Assembly: GCA_964036045.1 (NCBI GenBank)
Contig: OZ038392.1
Location: 28,097,755-28,161,754, forward strand
DNA: 64,000 nt
Direction of reading: 5' to 3'
Source of the DNA: Eutreptiella sp. 'Long Island Sound 2002'
Taxonomy: Eukaryota > Euglenozoa > Euglenophyceae > Eutreptiales > Eutreptiaceae
This document shows, piece by piece, positions 54,920 through 64,000 of the stretch; the first letter of the stretch is position 1; every line of letters begins with the position of its first letter. The notes under the pieces are model-generated. The model searched no databases and was not told where the DNA came from. It saw nothing but the letters and a program-made list of their open reading frames with translations. Both the position numbers and the translations under genes were made by a program.

Positions 54920-54992
54920 TGTAACGGCAGCAGTGACAGCACTCAGATTATACATCAATGTGATCAGAATTTCAATGATTCTTTGATGTACT
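54920..54992 (+). repeat. 3' LTR of element C, truncated
   Basis: Matches the first 73 bp of the 5' LTR with two mismatches, then switches abruptly to unrelated sequence (tgaagcggtacc). The remaining 408 bp of LTR were not found in the window. Either another element inserted here or the end was deleted. Confidence 0.85.
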
Positions 54993-55127
54993 GAAGCGGT
55001 ACCCAGAACCCCATGGCTAGGTTACGGCATACAACCGGTCTCCGGTCCACTAACCCCATGCACGGAAGGGAAGACGCCCGTTGACGCTCCGTTCCGTGCC
55101 GTAAAGCCCCGCATCGGCAACCGATGC
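54993..55127. other. Unknown segment next to the C breakpoint
   Basis: Contains short inverted motifs (accggtctccggt, catcggcaaccgatg). It has no match elsewhere in the window by eye and could be the end of an inserted element. Confidence 0.3.
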
Positions 55128-56030
55128 ACCGCCAGCGGAGATTTGTGTATCAGAATATCAGGAATCAACAGGGTTTTATTTTCATATTGTTTCCGTCAGC
55201 TTTTACGCTTCCGTTCTGATACTCACTGTTTTGACTGCTGGCGGTTGGATCGCGACTTTACCGTAACCGCCAGTTTAACTGTTTATAATGGAAATTTTAA
55301 CGCAATCCGTCACGAAGGCTCCAAAGCCTTCAGGAACTGCATGGACGCTTCCGCAATTTTCACATCTTACACTCGCAACCTTAATCCGAATTTTTCAGGA
55401 TGTCGAAATCGGATTTTCGACTTCGACATCCCCGCACTTGATTTGACCTCTTTCGAGTGGACCTACGTGCTTCCCTATGCACGAATCAACTTTCCTTTTA
55501 TCCTGCCCTCCATTTGTCTTAAAGATATGGCCAAAACAAAGTTGATTCGTGAGGCCACTTGTGAAGGTCATATCTCGTGTTGCTTGCGAGGATTGACAAT
55601 AAGGAAACGTGGGATGTATTCACAATACTCCCGACGTGATTTAGGAAGCATTATATGCCTTGCGTCTCCACACGTGCGCGCTAGTGTAATGGATCATGGT
55701 CAAAAGGGTAGAGTTTGCGTTACAACTCATTGGCCATGATATTGCGTGCGTTAAGATAACTTTCGAGTGTAGCGCGCAAGTGTTGGTGTTGCATAGGAAC
55801 TCTCCTTGAGTTCCTATGGGCGATTGACACAAAGTTATGCCCTTGGAGGGGCATGACATATCGTGGTGGGAGCTACCTTTTTGGGCAATATGTGGTATGT
55901 GCCATGTGTTGTGTTGCGTGCCCATTTGGCGGGTCCATTACTCCAAGCCAAGCCCGCCAATGGACCTCATATTGTGCAAGCCCCTTCTCCATACTCCCTA
56001 CGGTCAATTGCAAGCCTAACCTTCGTGAAG
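55128..56030 (+). repeat. Dispersed repeat R, copy 2
   Basis: Homologous by eye to the reverse complement of 18310-19195. It shares gcggagattt, the tcagaatatcagga block and the IFDFDI-encoding block. A frame of 198 residues from 55143 is open here, but the other copy breaks it in several places, so coding is doubtful. Confidence 0.6.
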
Positions 56031-58022
56031 GGAAGCTTGTGTGGTGATCCCGAAGCGATGCGTTGGGAGCAAGGTGTGTGTTTTGCAATTTTCCATATTT
56101 TCATGTGCCCACTTGGGAAGTGGCGCTCGTAACCTTTCAAGGCGCCCCAGGTGGAGCACATAAGTGGGATCGAAGGTCATTGGTGTCAAGTCATTGTGTT
56201 TAGAAGGATTAAGTGATTGCAGGATCCAAGCCGAAGATATTATAATATAATTGTGCACCTCTCAAGGCACTTTTGTGTGTGCTTGTGCCAATTTTGCCGT
56301 TTTTGGCCCGTCATGATGTCAAGTGGCGACCCTGTATTTCAACGTTGCGCTCAATTGACATCATGACTCAAGTATGATATGAGGGTACATACTTCGGTGC
56401 CCAACATATCTTGGACCCGGCGAATAACTCCTCTTAGGCTTGGCATACCGTGGCCGCCATGTTGGCGATTTGGGACTATCCCAAATCATGGGCTCACTTG
56501 GCGACGCTGCCATTCCCAATATCGGAGGAGTTGGGCGACGCCCAAAAGATATGTTGGACCAACATGACTTGATACCAATCCTATGGCACACTCCGGTCCA
56601 AGTCGGGCATGTGCCTCCTTTGCCCCAACCATGAGTGTGCGCATTTTTGGCCATTTTGAGCAATTTTCCACTTTTGCTGCCCGCCGTGCACTATGTTCTA
56701 ACCCTCGTGCACGCCGAACGCATGGACCAATGGACCATATACGACATGGGTGTTATGGGTAATGGTCCCCATGGTTCACACACCACGTGGGCGAAGCAGA
56801 GCCACCTTCGTTAAGGCGCTAGCCCAAAGTGAGTGTGGGCAAGTTTGCAATTTTGGCATTTGTGGACCCAATTGGGATCGTCACCACGCCAAGTGGCATG
56901 GAGATCTTTGGGAGCCAAGGGCATGGGAGTCTCCATTGGACTCCCGGTGAATCGCGTATGAGATGGCGGATCCGATCTCCAAGCCGGCGTGGAGATATAC
57001 TATTGGGAGCACACCGAATTTTGGCTCATTTCAAGCAGCCAAAATGACCCCATTTTGGGACCCCAATTTCCCCCTTCCGTGTGGTCAATTGGCGGCCCCA
57101 TTTCTCTAAGCCCATAGGGAGCCCGGACCTAATTCTAAGTTGTACACTCAGATATAAGTCCTAGGTCCTGCCTCATACCCTGTGAGCCATTGGCCTTACC
57201 TTGGCCGGGCGAGCCACGCGTGGGAATGACGCCAATTTTGGTGATTTTGGCATCATGACCCCACTTGACTCATCCGTGTTGCCCTGATGCCGGAACCTCA
57301 GAGGGAACCAGGTTGGGTGAGGGCTCCAGGGAGTTCGTACTCGAAGGGCATAGGGTCAGTTGCCTCGTCCCTACCTCTGGCGGGTCCGGACGAGGGGTCA
57401 ATTTTGGGGATTTTTGAGTTAATTTCAGTTTGGGCTGAAACAGCCCATTTTCAGCTACCAACTCCTGGGTGATAATGGCGGGGCCATATCTCTGGCTCAG
57501 AGAGGAGTTGGGACCTGCCGTTAAGGGAGCATAGGGAGCCACTGTCGGTTGGCCTTGGAGCCCTCTTGGTTCCCAGGAACTCGCCGGTGGCTGCGCGGGA
57601 CATCTCTCCCATTGGCAGGGTTTCAGGGTCCGGACTGAGCAGGGCATGGGTTGTGTTTGAGCCCCCGCCCCCACCAGCCACTGAGAGGGTCGGACCTGGG
57701 ATTGGGATACAAGTTAGGATAGAGTGTCTATTGTCCTGTGATGCCCTTACCTCAGTCCAGTCTTAACCCCATGTGTACATATCCTGATGTGTTGTTGTAC
57801 ATACCTTTGTTCCCTCTTTACAGAGTGGCAAGGATTCTGAAACGCTTTGTCACATGACATGAGCGCATTGATGCCCCTGTGAGCGTAGTGCTTTGCCTGC
57901 CTGCTCACTTGCGCGTGTCCCGCAGCGTCCCGTGGCCGGCCCCCCACGGGAACGCGTCAAAAGCGTTTCACCGCCGCGGGGTTACCCAACCCTCGCGTGC
58001 CACTCGGGGCCACCAACCCCGA
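56031..58022. other. Region without recognised genes
   Basis: Short frames only. It has a perfect 13-bp inverted repeat at 56310-56322 and 56355-56367. Several gccaattttgg-like and gagcaatttt motifs occur, but nothing was assignable. The 5' LTR of element G might lie in its right part. No PBS like those of the other elements was found. Confidence 0.4.
56310..56367. repeat. Perfect 13-bp inverted repeat
   Basis: gtcatgatgtcaa (56310-56322) and ttgacatcatgac (56355-56367) are exact inverse complements separated by 32 bp. Confidence 0.7.
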
Positions 58023-58110
58023 GCAGCGCGGCGCAGCTCGCAGCTCGCAGCGCAGCGCAGCGTCTCGCAGCGCAGCGCAGCGGCTCGCAGCGCCACTCAG
58101 CGACAGCGCC
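58023..58110 (+). repeat. cgcag/ctcgcag short tandem repeat
   Basis: Irregular array of cgcag, ctcgcag and cgcagcg units upstream of element G gag. Long frames through it are a product of the repeat. Confidence 0.75.
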
Positions 58111-58360
58111 GAGTTCGTCACGGAGCCCGCAGCGCCGACCAGAGCATCGCCCTGACCGCGCAGCAACCGTGAAAGAGGTGCACAGACCAGGACTCCTGCA
58201 TCAGCCCCATCGGCCGACCCGGAGTCCCATCGGCCGACCAGCAAGGCCGCGTCAACCACCTCCACAACCACCTCGCCGGCTGACCAGCACCAGCCGCACT
58301 TCCAATCCAGTGCTGCAGCACCCTCCTCAACAACCACAACCAGTTCGTTGAGTTGAACGA

Positions 58361-61300
58361 GTGCACATCAAGGACCTCAAGACCAACTACGCCCCCGCTG
58401 CCATGGTGAATTGGCAAGAAGCGGGTAGGAGGTGGCCGCAGCCCCACCCCCATGTGGCGCGCCTGCTGCGCGGATTGCTGTGGGACCAGCAGTACCGCTA
58501 CAGCAATCCCCAGTGCGAAGGCGGCATGCCCGGGAGCTTCGAGCTCCGCGAGGACATGGGGGAGGACCGCCTGCGGGCAGTGGAGGAGTGGCTGCGGGCG
58601 GAAGGGTACGAGTACCGCTTCCGCCGCAAGCGCTGGAGGACGTGGACCCGGCCGGACAGGCCCGGCGAAGGGCTGCGCCCCGACAGGATTGAGGAGGACG
58701 AGGACCCCAACGCCTACCCGTCGGGCGCCTCGATCAACGTCTCCCTGTGGGACGTGATCGAGAAGAACTTCCCGGAACCGGGGAGCGAGCGCAGGCTGCA
58801 GGGCAGCAGCAGCGCGTCTCCGGCGACGGAGAAGCGGTCCGCCGGGGACAGGAGGCGGGACCGGAGGTGGCGGGAGTACCAGGAGTCCCTGGCCGCCGAA
58901 GCCGCCCAAGGCGCCAAGGGCGGAACCCCAGCCCCCAGTCCCCAACGGGCCAATGGTGGTCATCACCCCGGCTCCACCACCCTTGGCGACTACATCAGAG
59001 TCGCCAGGCAGACCAAGGCCAAGCCCCGTCCGCTGCTCCTGAAGCCCCAGCAGGCCTCAGCAGGCCCCAGCAGCGACGTGGAGTCGGCCCACCGCGGGAG
59101 GATGCCCACCGACCAGGCCAGCTCCAGCAGCAGCGCCGCTCCCGCCCAAAGGGACGTGGCGCGCGCCTGTGGGCGCGTCTGTGGGGCGCCCTGCAACCTT
59201 CGTGTTGCCCGGCAACGGGCCACGCAGCTGAACGCTGCCGTGGAGGGCGCCGTCGGCATCGCCCATGAGGAGGCCACCGAGTGGGGCAGAGGCATGGACT
59301 ACCACGCCTCGAAAGTGGCAGCCATCGCGGCCGGTCTCACGGCTGCGGCCGCCCATGAGGCAGTGGCTGCCCGGATCAGGGCAACCGACGAGGAAGCCCG
59401 CCGGACGCAGGAGGCCATTGCCTGCAAGGAGGCCGAGGTGAAGGCGCTGGAAGAGGCGCTGGCCCAAGAGAGGGCAAAGAAGGAGGCGGAAGAAAGGGCC
59501 CACGCCGAAGCAACGGCTAAGGCCCAGGAGGACGCCGCCAAGAAGGACGCCATCGAGGCCGCGCGACGGAAGGTCGCTGAGGAGAAGGCCAAGACGGAGG
59601 CGGAGCTGGCAGCGTTGGAAGCGCAGAAGGCGCGGCTGCAGCAGGCCCGGGAAGCCGAGGCGGCTCGTGCTCGGGAGGAAGCCGAAGCGCGAGCTGCCGC
59701 AGCCACCGCCGCCGCAATGGAGGAGGCAGAGGCCAAACTCCGCCGCGAGACTCCCCCGGGAGTATCACGAGTGGAGACCCTTCGAAAGCTTTTCGAAGGG
59801 GACGCCTCCTCCAGGATGACGCTGGATGAGGCGGACACGGGCAGCAGTGGGAGCAGTGGCACCACCGCCCATCGACGGAGGAAGGGCAAGGGGAAGACCC
59901 CCGAGAGGCCGCGGAGGCCAGCGGGTGGACACCCCCATGACAGTGACCCCTTCTTCACCGCCAGTGACGGGGATGAACGAGGCCGCCGGCATCGCCAAGT
60001 GGTGGCTTGGACGGGCGGAGAAGTCCCCATGGAACCGGTAGGTGAGGATGAGGATCTCCCTCCTCCCTACCGGAGCTCGGAGTCTTCAGAGACCGAGACG
60101 CCCAGGTGGGGCGACATGGGCGAGGATGACGACATGGACTTCGGCATCACAAAGAGGCGCCCATCCTCGGACCCACCGAGGCGACCCGGCGGAGACCCAC
60201 CGGGACCCCCTGGCGGAGGACCATCAGGACCCCCTGGAGGACGCCCACCGAGTGGACCCCCTGGAGGCGGACCACCGGGCGGGGAAGGACCCCCTGGACC
60301 GGGCGGACCCGGCGGAGGCCCTCCTGGAGGACCCCCTGGGGACCCCGACGACCCACCAGGGAATGGCGACCCGGATACCACCTGGTGGTGGATTGTCTAC
60401 CTCCGCAGGAGAGTCCAGTTGCTCGAGCTGGAGGTAGACACGGGCAAGGGCGAGATGGCTCGCATCTCCACAGTCGCCGCGCGCGCGCAGAAGGAGCTGG
60501 ACATCGCCAGGGCCGAGACCAAGTCGCTGACCAACGTCGTCAGCGGCCTGCAGGAGAGGCTGGACGCGCTGGAAGCCCGTGGGAGCGTCGGCAGCGACCA
60601 CCCACCCCTGGAGTCTGGCTCGTCGGACGACGGCTGGGGACCCGGACCAGGTCCAGGCGGACCCCACGCCCCCGGCGGAGCCCCCAGGAGTCGCCCCAGC
60701 GCCAGTGCCCCCTCTCTCACCGCCCCCTCTCACCACAGCGCGGGCCGCCGCAACGAGCGCGTGCCGCCCGGCAGTGGCAGTGAGGAATGGCGTGACGAGT
60801 GGCTCAGCGCGGAGTACCGCAACCGCCGTGCTCCACCGCGGACGCCTGTACGCCCCCGACGCCCGGCACCAGCCCCGGTGCCAATCCCAACGGCTGGAGG
60901 ACGTTATGGTGGACTCAGAGACGAGGTCCCCAGAGGAGACGTGGAGTGGGATGTCGGCGAAGGTGAGGACCTGGACCTGGACCTGGAGGAGTTCGACATC
61001 AGCCCGCCGCGTGGTGTACGACGGGAGGCCGCTGAACGCAGCCGCCGGCGCCGTGACGAGGATGCGTACATGGATGCAGTACGGCGTGAACACTTTGGTT
61101 CAGCGTACGTGGAGGAACCGCGGCGTAGCCACAGGGGTTCCATGGAGGAGATGGACGTGGCGGCCGTGGGAGTCCGTGGGCGAGGCCGATGGGAACCTCG
61201 GTCGACCTCGCGGCCGGCGTTCATGGTCTCTAAGGCCGCGGATGCCGCCGTGTGGGAAGACTTGAAGGACATCAAGCCCCCCATGTACGACGGCAACCCC

Positions 61301-62707
61301 CTCAACCTCGACCGCTTCTTGGAGAAGCTGGACGATTGGGGGCTGACCGTCACTGAAGACCTGCCTCCCGCTGATGCGGAGAAGTATGTCTTCAAACGGT
61401 TCAGGTACCGCCTGCCGGAAGTGCTCGGAGAGCTATACTTCTTGGCGACCAAGGAGGGGAAAATCAAGACCCTCAAGGAAGCCAAGAAGTGGCTCAACGA
61501 GCAGGAGCGGGTGGACGCTCCGCAGGTGGCGGCCAAGCGCTGGAAGTCCATCAAGCTTGAGCATGATGGACGGGAGATCCGTCTACGAGAGTGGCGAGAC
61601 TTCTGAGGGAAATACACCCTCTTCCGCCGCAACGTGGAGGATTGGAACGAGGGTGACGAGCAGGCTCGCCTGCTCTCCATGCTGCCGGAAGCATGGATCA
61701 AGAGGGTCACCAAGGAGGAATCCAAGAGGGCCAAGTCCAACCACACGGTCAAGATGATGCTCCCCAAGGAGTATCATACGAACGTGGTGGCTTGGGCGAA
61801 GAAGAACGTGGCCCGGGATGTCAAACGGCACTCCCTGCGGAACGCTCTTCTCATCACCGTCTCGGGCGATCGCGAGAAGACCGCGATGTGGCGCCTTGAC
61901 GATTGTGAGTTGAGCGGCCAGACCATCTGTCTGCAGCCCATCCCGGCGCGGATGAGCTGCGACGAGATCCTGGAGTGGGTTGGCGAGGAAGTACTCAAGG
62001 AGTACCGAAACCTCCACCACACCCGCGGGTTGAGGCCCGGCGACCGCGACGTCAACTACGTTGGCGAGGGACCTGGCGGGGAAGATGCCATGGACCCAGC
62101 GGGAGCCGGCGGCGATGAGACTCTCGTCGACGATGACGACGACGATGAGCCCGCCGAAGTGGCCGTTTGCGCCTTCGTGGCCAAGAACCTGAACGCGGGG
62201 AGCAAACCGGGAAACTGGAAGCCCCTGCAGCAGGGTTGGAGGAAGCAGGAGAAGAGGGACCCTCGCCGTATTGGCGACCCTCCGCTGTCCTTTGGGGAGT
62301 TCATACGAGCTCACCCTCAGGGCTGTTTCGTGTGTTATGGGAGGAAGCGAGGCTTCAACCATGACCACCGAACATGCCCCATCCACAAGGCCGACACGGA
62401 CGCTTACAAGAAGGCGCACGGGTCGAAGAAGCGTGCGCCCGCGGGTATCCGGGAAGCCAAGATGGAGGTGGACAAGGACGAACTGGCCAAGCTGATGTCG
62501 TCGGTGGGGACCGAATTGGCCAAGGAGATCCAGGAGATCAAGCGGAACTGGGTCCCCAGATCGGACAACAAGAACAAGGAGAACAACCAGAATGACCAGA
62601 ACAAGGACAAGGACAAGAACAAGGGTAAGAAAGGGGGAAGGAAGAAGGGCATCAACGACGTCGAGGCCGAGGAGAACACCCCCTCTTCCACAACCGACGC
62701 CCCCTAG
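58361..62707 (+). pseudogene. gag: Gag of element G, one nonsense stop
   Basis: One frame from the first usable codon near 58361 (first ATG 58403), interrupted by TGA at 61604-61606 and ending with UAG at 62705-62707. Element B continues through the place of the TGA, so it is a mutation. Order: Cys cluster CGRVCGAPC (about 59164), a coiled coil of about 150 residues rich in Ala, Glu and Lys (about 59330-59750), a collagen-like Gly/Pro stretch (about 60180-60370), a second coil, an Arg-rich region, a capsid-like section (from YDGNPLNLDRF near 61290) and a zinc knuckle CFVCYGRKRGFNHDHRTC (about 62326-62380). A Lys/Asn-rich tail closes the protein. Confidence 0.82.
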
Positions 62708-62780
62708 CGGAGCCCCTGCAGCCAAGGGCCCCAGCTAGGGCGGTCGCAGGATGGTGACGTGGGAAGCGCCGAACCATCCC
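62705..62780 (+). promoter_or_regulatory. Predicted gag-pol readthrough site of element G
   Basis: UAG is followed by CGGAGCC, then CCUGC...GCAGG pairing that closes a structured stretch containing ggggccc-type pairings. The context fits UAG-N-G-R-[A/U]-G-C-C. The pol frame is open beyond it. Confidence 0.55.
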
Positions 62781-64000
62781 AGTCGGGAGTCGATAAGCAC
62801 AAGGGGACTGCCGCGGGCGGAAGGCCCGGTCCGGCGCCCAGTCGCGGAGGCGGGGTGAGGGCAAGTGAAGGCACGAACCCTTGCACCCGTCCGTCCTTCG
62901 CGACCAAGAATGTGTTTGATGTACTACAGGATCTATCCGAGAGTATCGGAGGATCACCCGGACCGCAGCTGGATGCTGCAGATGGGCAGCCTGAGCCCAT
63001 TCTCCACGACCTGCACCAGTCGCTTGTGGAGCTTCTGGAACGGCCGGAGATCCTGAGTTTGCACGCCGGGCGCCGTGTCGGTCGCGAGCGGCAGTTGCAT
63101 CTTAAGGTCCGTGCCTTATGCGGGGAAGTGGAAAAGGTTTTCGACGTGTTGGTCGACACGGGAGCTCAGGTCAGCTTGGTCAAGGCTGGCCTACTTCCAC
63201 CAGAGTGTCTGACCGACAGTCGGAAACCTGTCAGGCTGAAGGTGGCGAACGGCCAGTACATGGTGGGAGGCACGAAGGAAGCGGCCATTGGGCTGCAGTT
63301 CGTGAACCATCGGGAGCTGAGCCGCCCAGACCTCGGCAAGGAAATCCTCCTGCACGGTCGCTTCTACGAGGCCGAGATGGACTGGGACATGATCGTCGGA
63401 TACGACTTCATGATGGAGACGGACTCCGGCGTTCTCCCGGCCCAGGCCTCCATGACCCTGTACCAGGACGACCAACTCTCGTGGCTTTCGTCACCTGAGC
63501 ACCATGTGGAATGCCAATGGATCCACCCCGAACGCAATCAGCTCGAAGTGGCCGCGCTGGACACTGAGCCCACTGGGCCAGCAAACCAGGAGTACGGCGT
63601 AAGGCCGGAAGTGGCGAACCGAGTGGTCGCGGACCTGGGAGCTTCGGATCTGGCCCTGGATGCGTTCTCTTCAGGAACCTCCGCCCATCTTCGGGTATGT
63701 GAGAAGTACTGGAGCGCACAGGACTCCGCGTGGAAGAAGCACTGGGGTCCGCATCAAGGATTGATGTGGATCCATTGCCCCCGTTGGGACATTCCAGGAG
63801 CGATAGCGAAGATTCGCAAGGACCGCTCCAAGGCAGTGCTGGTTGTTCCTATGGGATGCACCGAGGAGGAAAGTACCCGACATTGGGTAGCCTCATTGAC
63901 CAACATGACCTTAAACAAGGTCGTCCTACCGGCTGGAGAGAGTGTCTATCAGGACGCTAAGGGACAGCCCATGCCACCCCAGAGATGGCCAACGGAATTC
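62708..64000 (+). CDS. pol: Pol of element G, N-terminal part: protease and Dam-like relic
   Basis: I read this frame through by hand from the UAG to the last base and found no stop. There is no ATG near its start, as expected for readthrough. The protease has LVDTGAQVSLV near 63150, RLKVANGQYMVGG and WDMIVGYDFM, closely matching element B. The Dam-like domain begins near 63610 with LDAFSSG, then HCPRWDI where NPPF is expected, then AVLVVPMG and QPMPPQRW at the edge. Motif IV is lost as in B, while the flanking pattern is kept. RT should begin just outside the window. Confidence 0.85.

Larger units (their letters stand above)
21433..54992 (+). mobile_element. Element C, chromovirus-like LTR retrotransposon carrying two nested insertions
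   Basis: C's own sequence is 21433-25076, 37976-38280 and 49068-54992, about 9.9 kb. Element F (25077-37975) and element D (38281-49067) account for the rest. Removing each insertion with one copy of its target duplication restores one continuous protease frame, which confirms that the pieces belong together. C carries gag, PR, Dam-like domain, RT, RNase H, integrase and chromodomain. Its 3' LTR is cut off after about 73 bp. Two mismatches in that short LTR overlap make it older than its passengers. D is its closest relative here. Confidence 0.88.
58361..64000 (+). mobile_element. Element G, chromovirus-like retrotransposon (right end outside window)
   Basis: Gag and pol in the same frame, separated by UAG at 62705. 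The capsid section, zinc knuckle and protease are close to element B. Pol is open to the window edge within the Dam-like domain. No LTR or PBS was identified upstream, so the 5' end is unresolved. Confidence 0.8.

Noticed and set aside
57000-57060. Dinoflagellate spliced-leader relic (ttttggctcatttcaag, 57013-57030)
   Set aside because: Only partial resemblance, and no retroposed-mRNA structure nearby. Not enough to name the organism.
56031-58360. 5' LTR and PBS of element G
   Set aside because: No tggtagcagag-type site and no paired repeat found. Candidates such as tggcgggtccgg near 57380 have no support.
58118-60030. Long minus-strand frames opposite element G gag
   Set aside because: High-GC antisense shadows of a coiled-coil and Gly/Pro-coding region. 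No motif is present.

Overview
The window is nuclear DNA from a large, repeat-rich eukaryotic genome. It has no operons and no bacterial-type gene layout, and I could not establish an intact host gene. Nearly all of it consists of Ty3/gypsy-type LTR retrotransposons with a C-terminal chromodomain (chromovirus-like), nested in one another. The standard genetic code fits every long frame. A large-genome protist, for example a dinoflagellate, seems the best guess, but no diagnostic sequence such as a spliced leader was found, so this is low confidence.

Layout. Element A (+, 1-11144; the start of its 5' LTR lies outside the window) sits inside the pol gene of element B (-, 11145 to about 17.1 kb). 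From 17.1 to 21.4 kb there is B's upstream LTR area, a dispersed repeat (R, -), an unrecognised gene relic (-) and a 59/60-bp minisatellite. Element C (+) starts at 21433 and ends in a truncated 3' LTR at 54992. It is split by two younger insertions: element F (-, 25077-37975, 4-bp target duplication ccag) and element D (+, 38281-49067, 5-bp target duplication tttat). From 55 to 58 kb there is a second R copy in opposite orientation, then little that is recognisable. Element G (+, from about 58.4 kb) is related to B and runs off the right edge in the middle of pol.

Shared design. All six elements encode Gag, aspartic protease (PR), an extra domain, and, where visible, reverse transcriptase (RT), RNase H, integrase and chromodomain. 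The extra domain between PR and RT resembles the phage Dam-type N6-adenine methyltransferase fold (D-x-FA near its start; NPPF motif IV in A and D, degraded elsewhere). In five elements (B, C, D, F, G) gag and pol are in one frame, separated by a single UAG in the context UAG-N-G-R-[A/U]-G-C-C and followed by strong predicted RNA structure. That suggests Gag-Pol is made by stop-codon readthrough. In four elements (B, C, D, F) the gag ATG lies upstream of the primer-binding site (PBS): inside the paired LTR in C, D and F, and inside the inferred LTR in B. The PBS, complementary to an initiator-Met-type tRNA 3' end, is translated in frame as Gly-Ser-Arg-Gly.

Age and integrity. The F LTRs differ at one site in 344 bp, D's at about four in 533, and A's at about two in 430 comparable positions. 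C's short overlap differs at two in about 73. The insertions into C are therefore younger than C. Every copy has at least one break in gag or pol, so none looks autonomous as read here. F is the nearest to intact.
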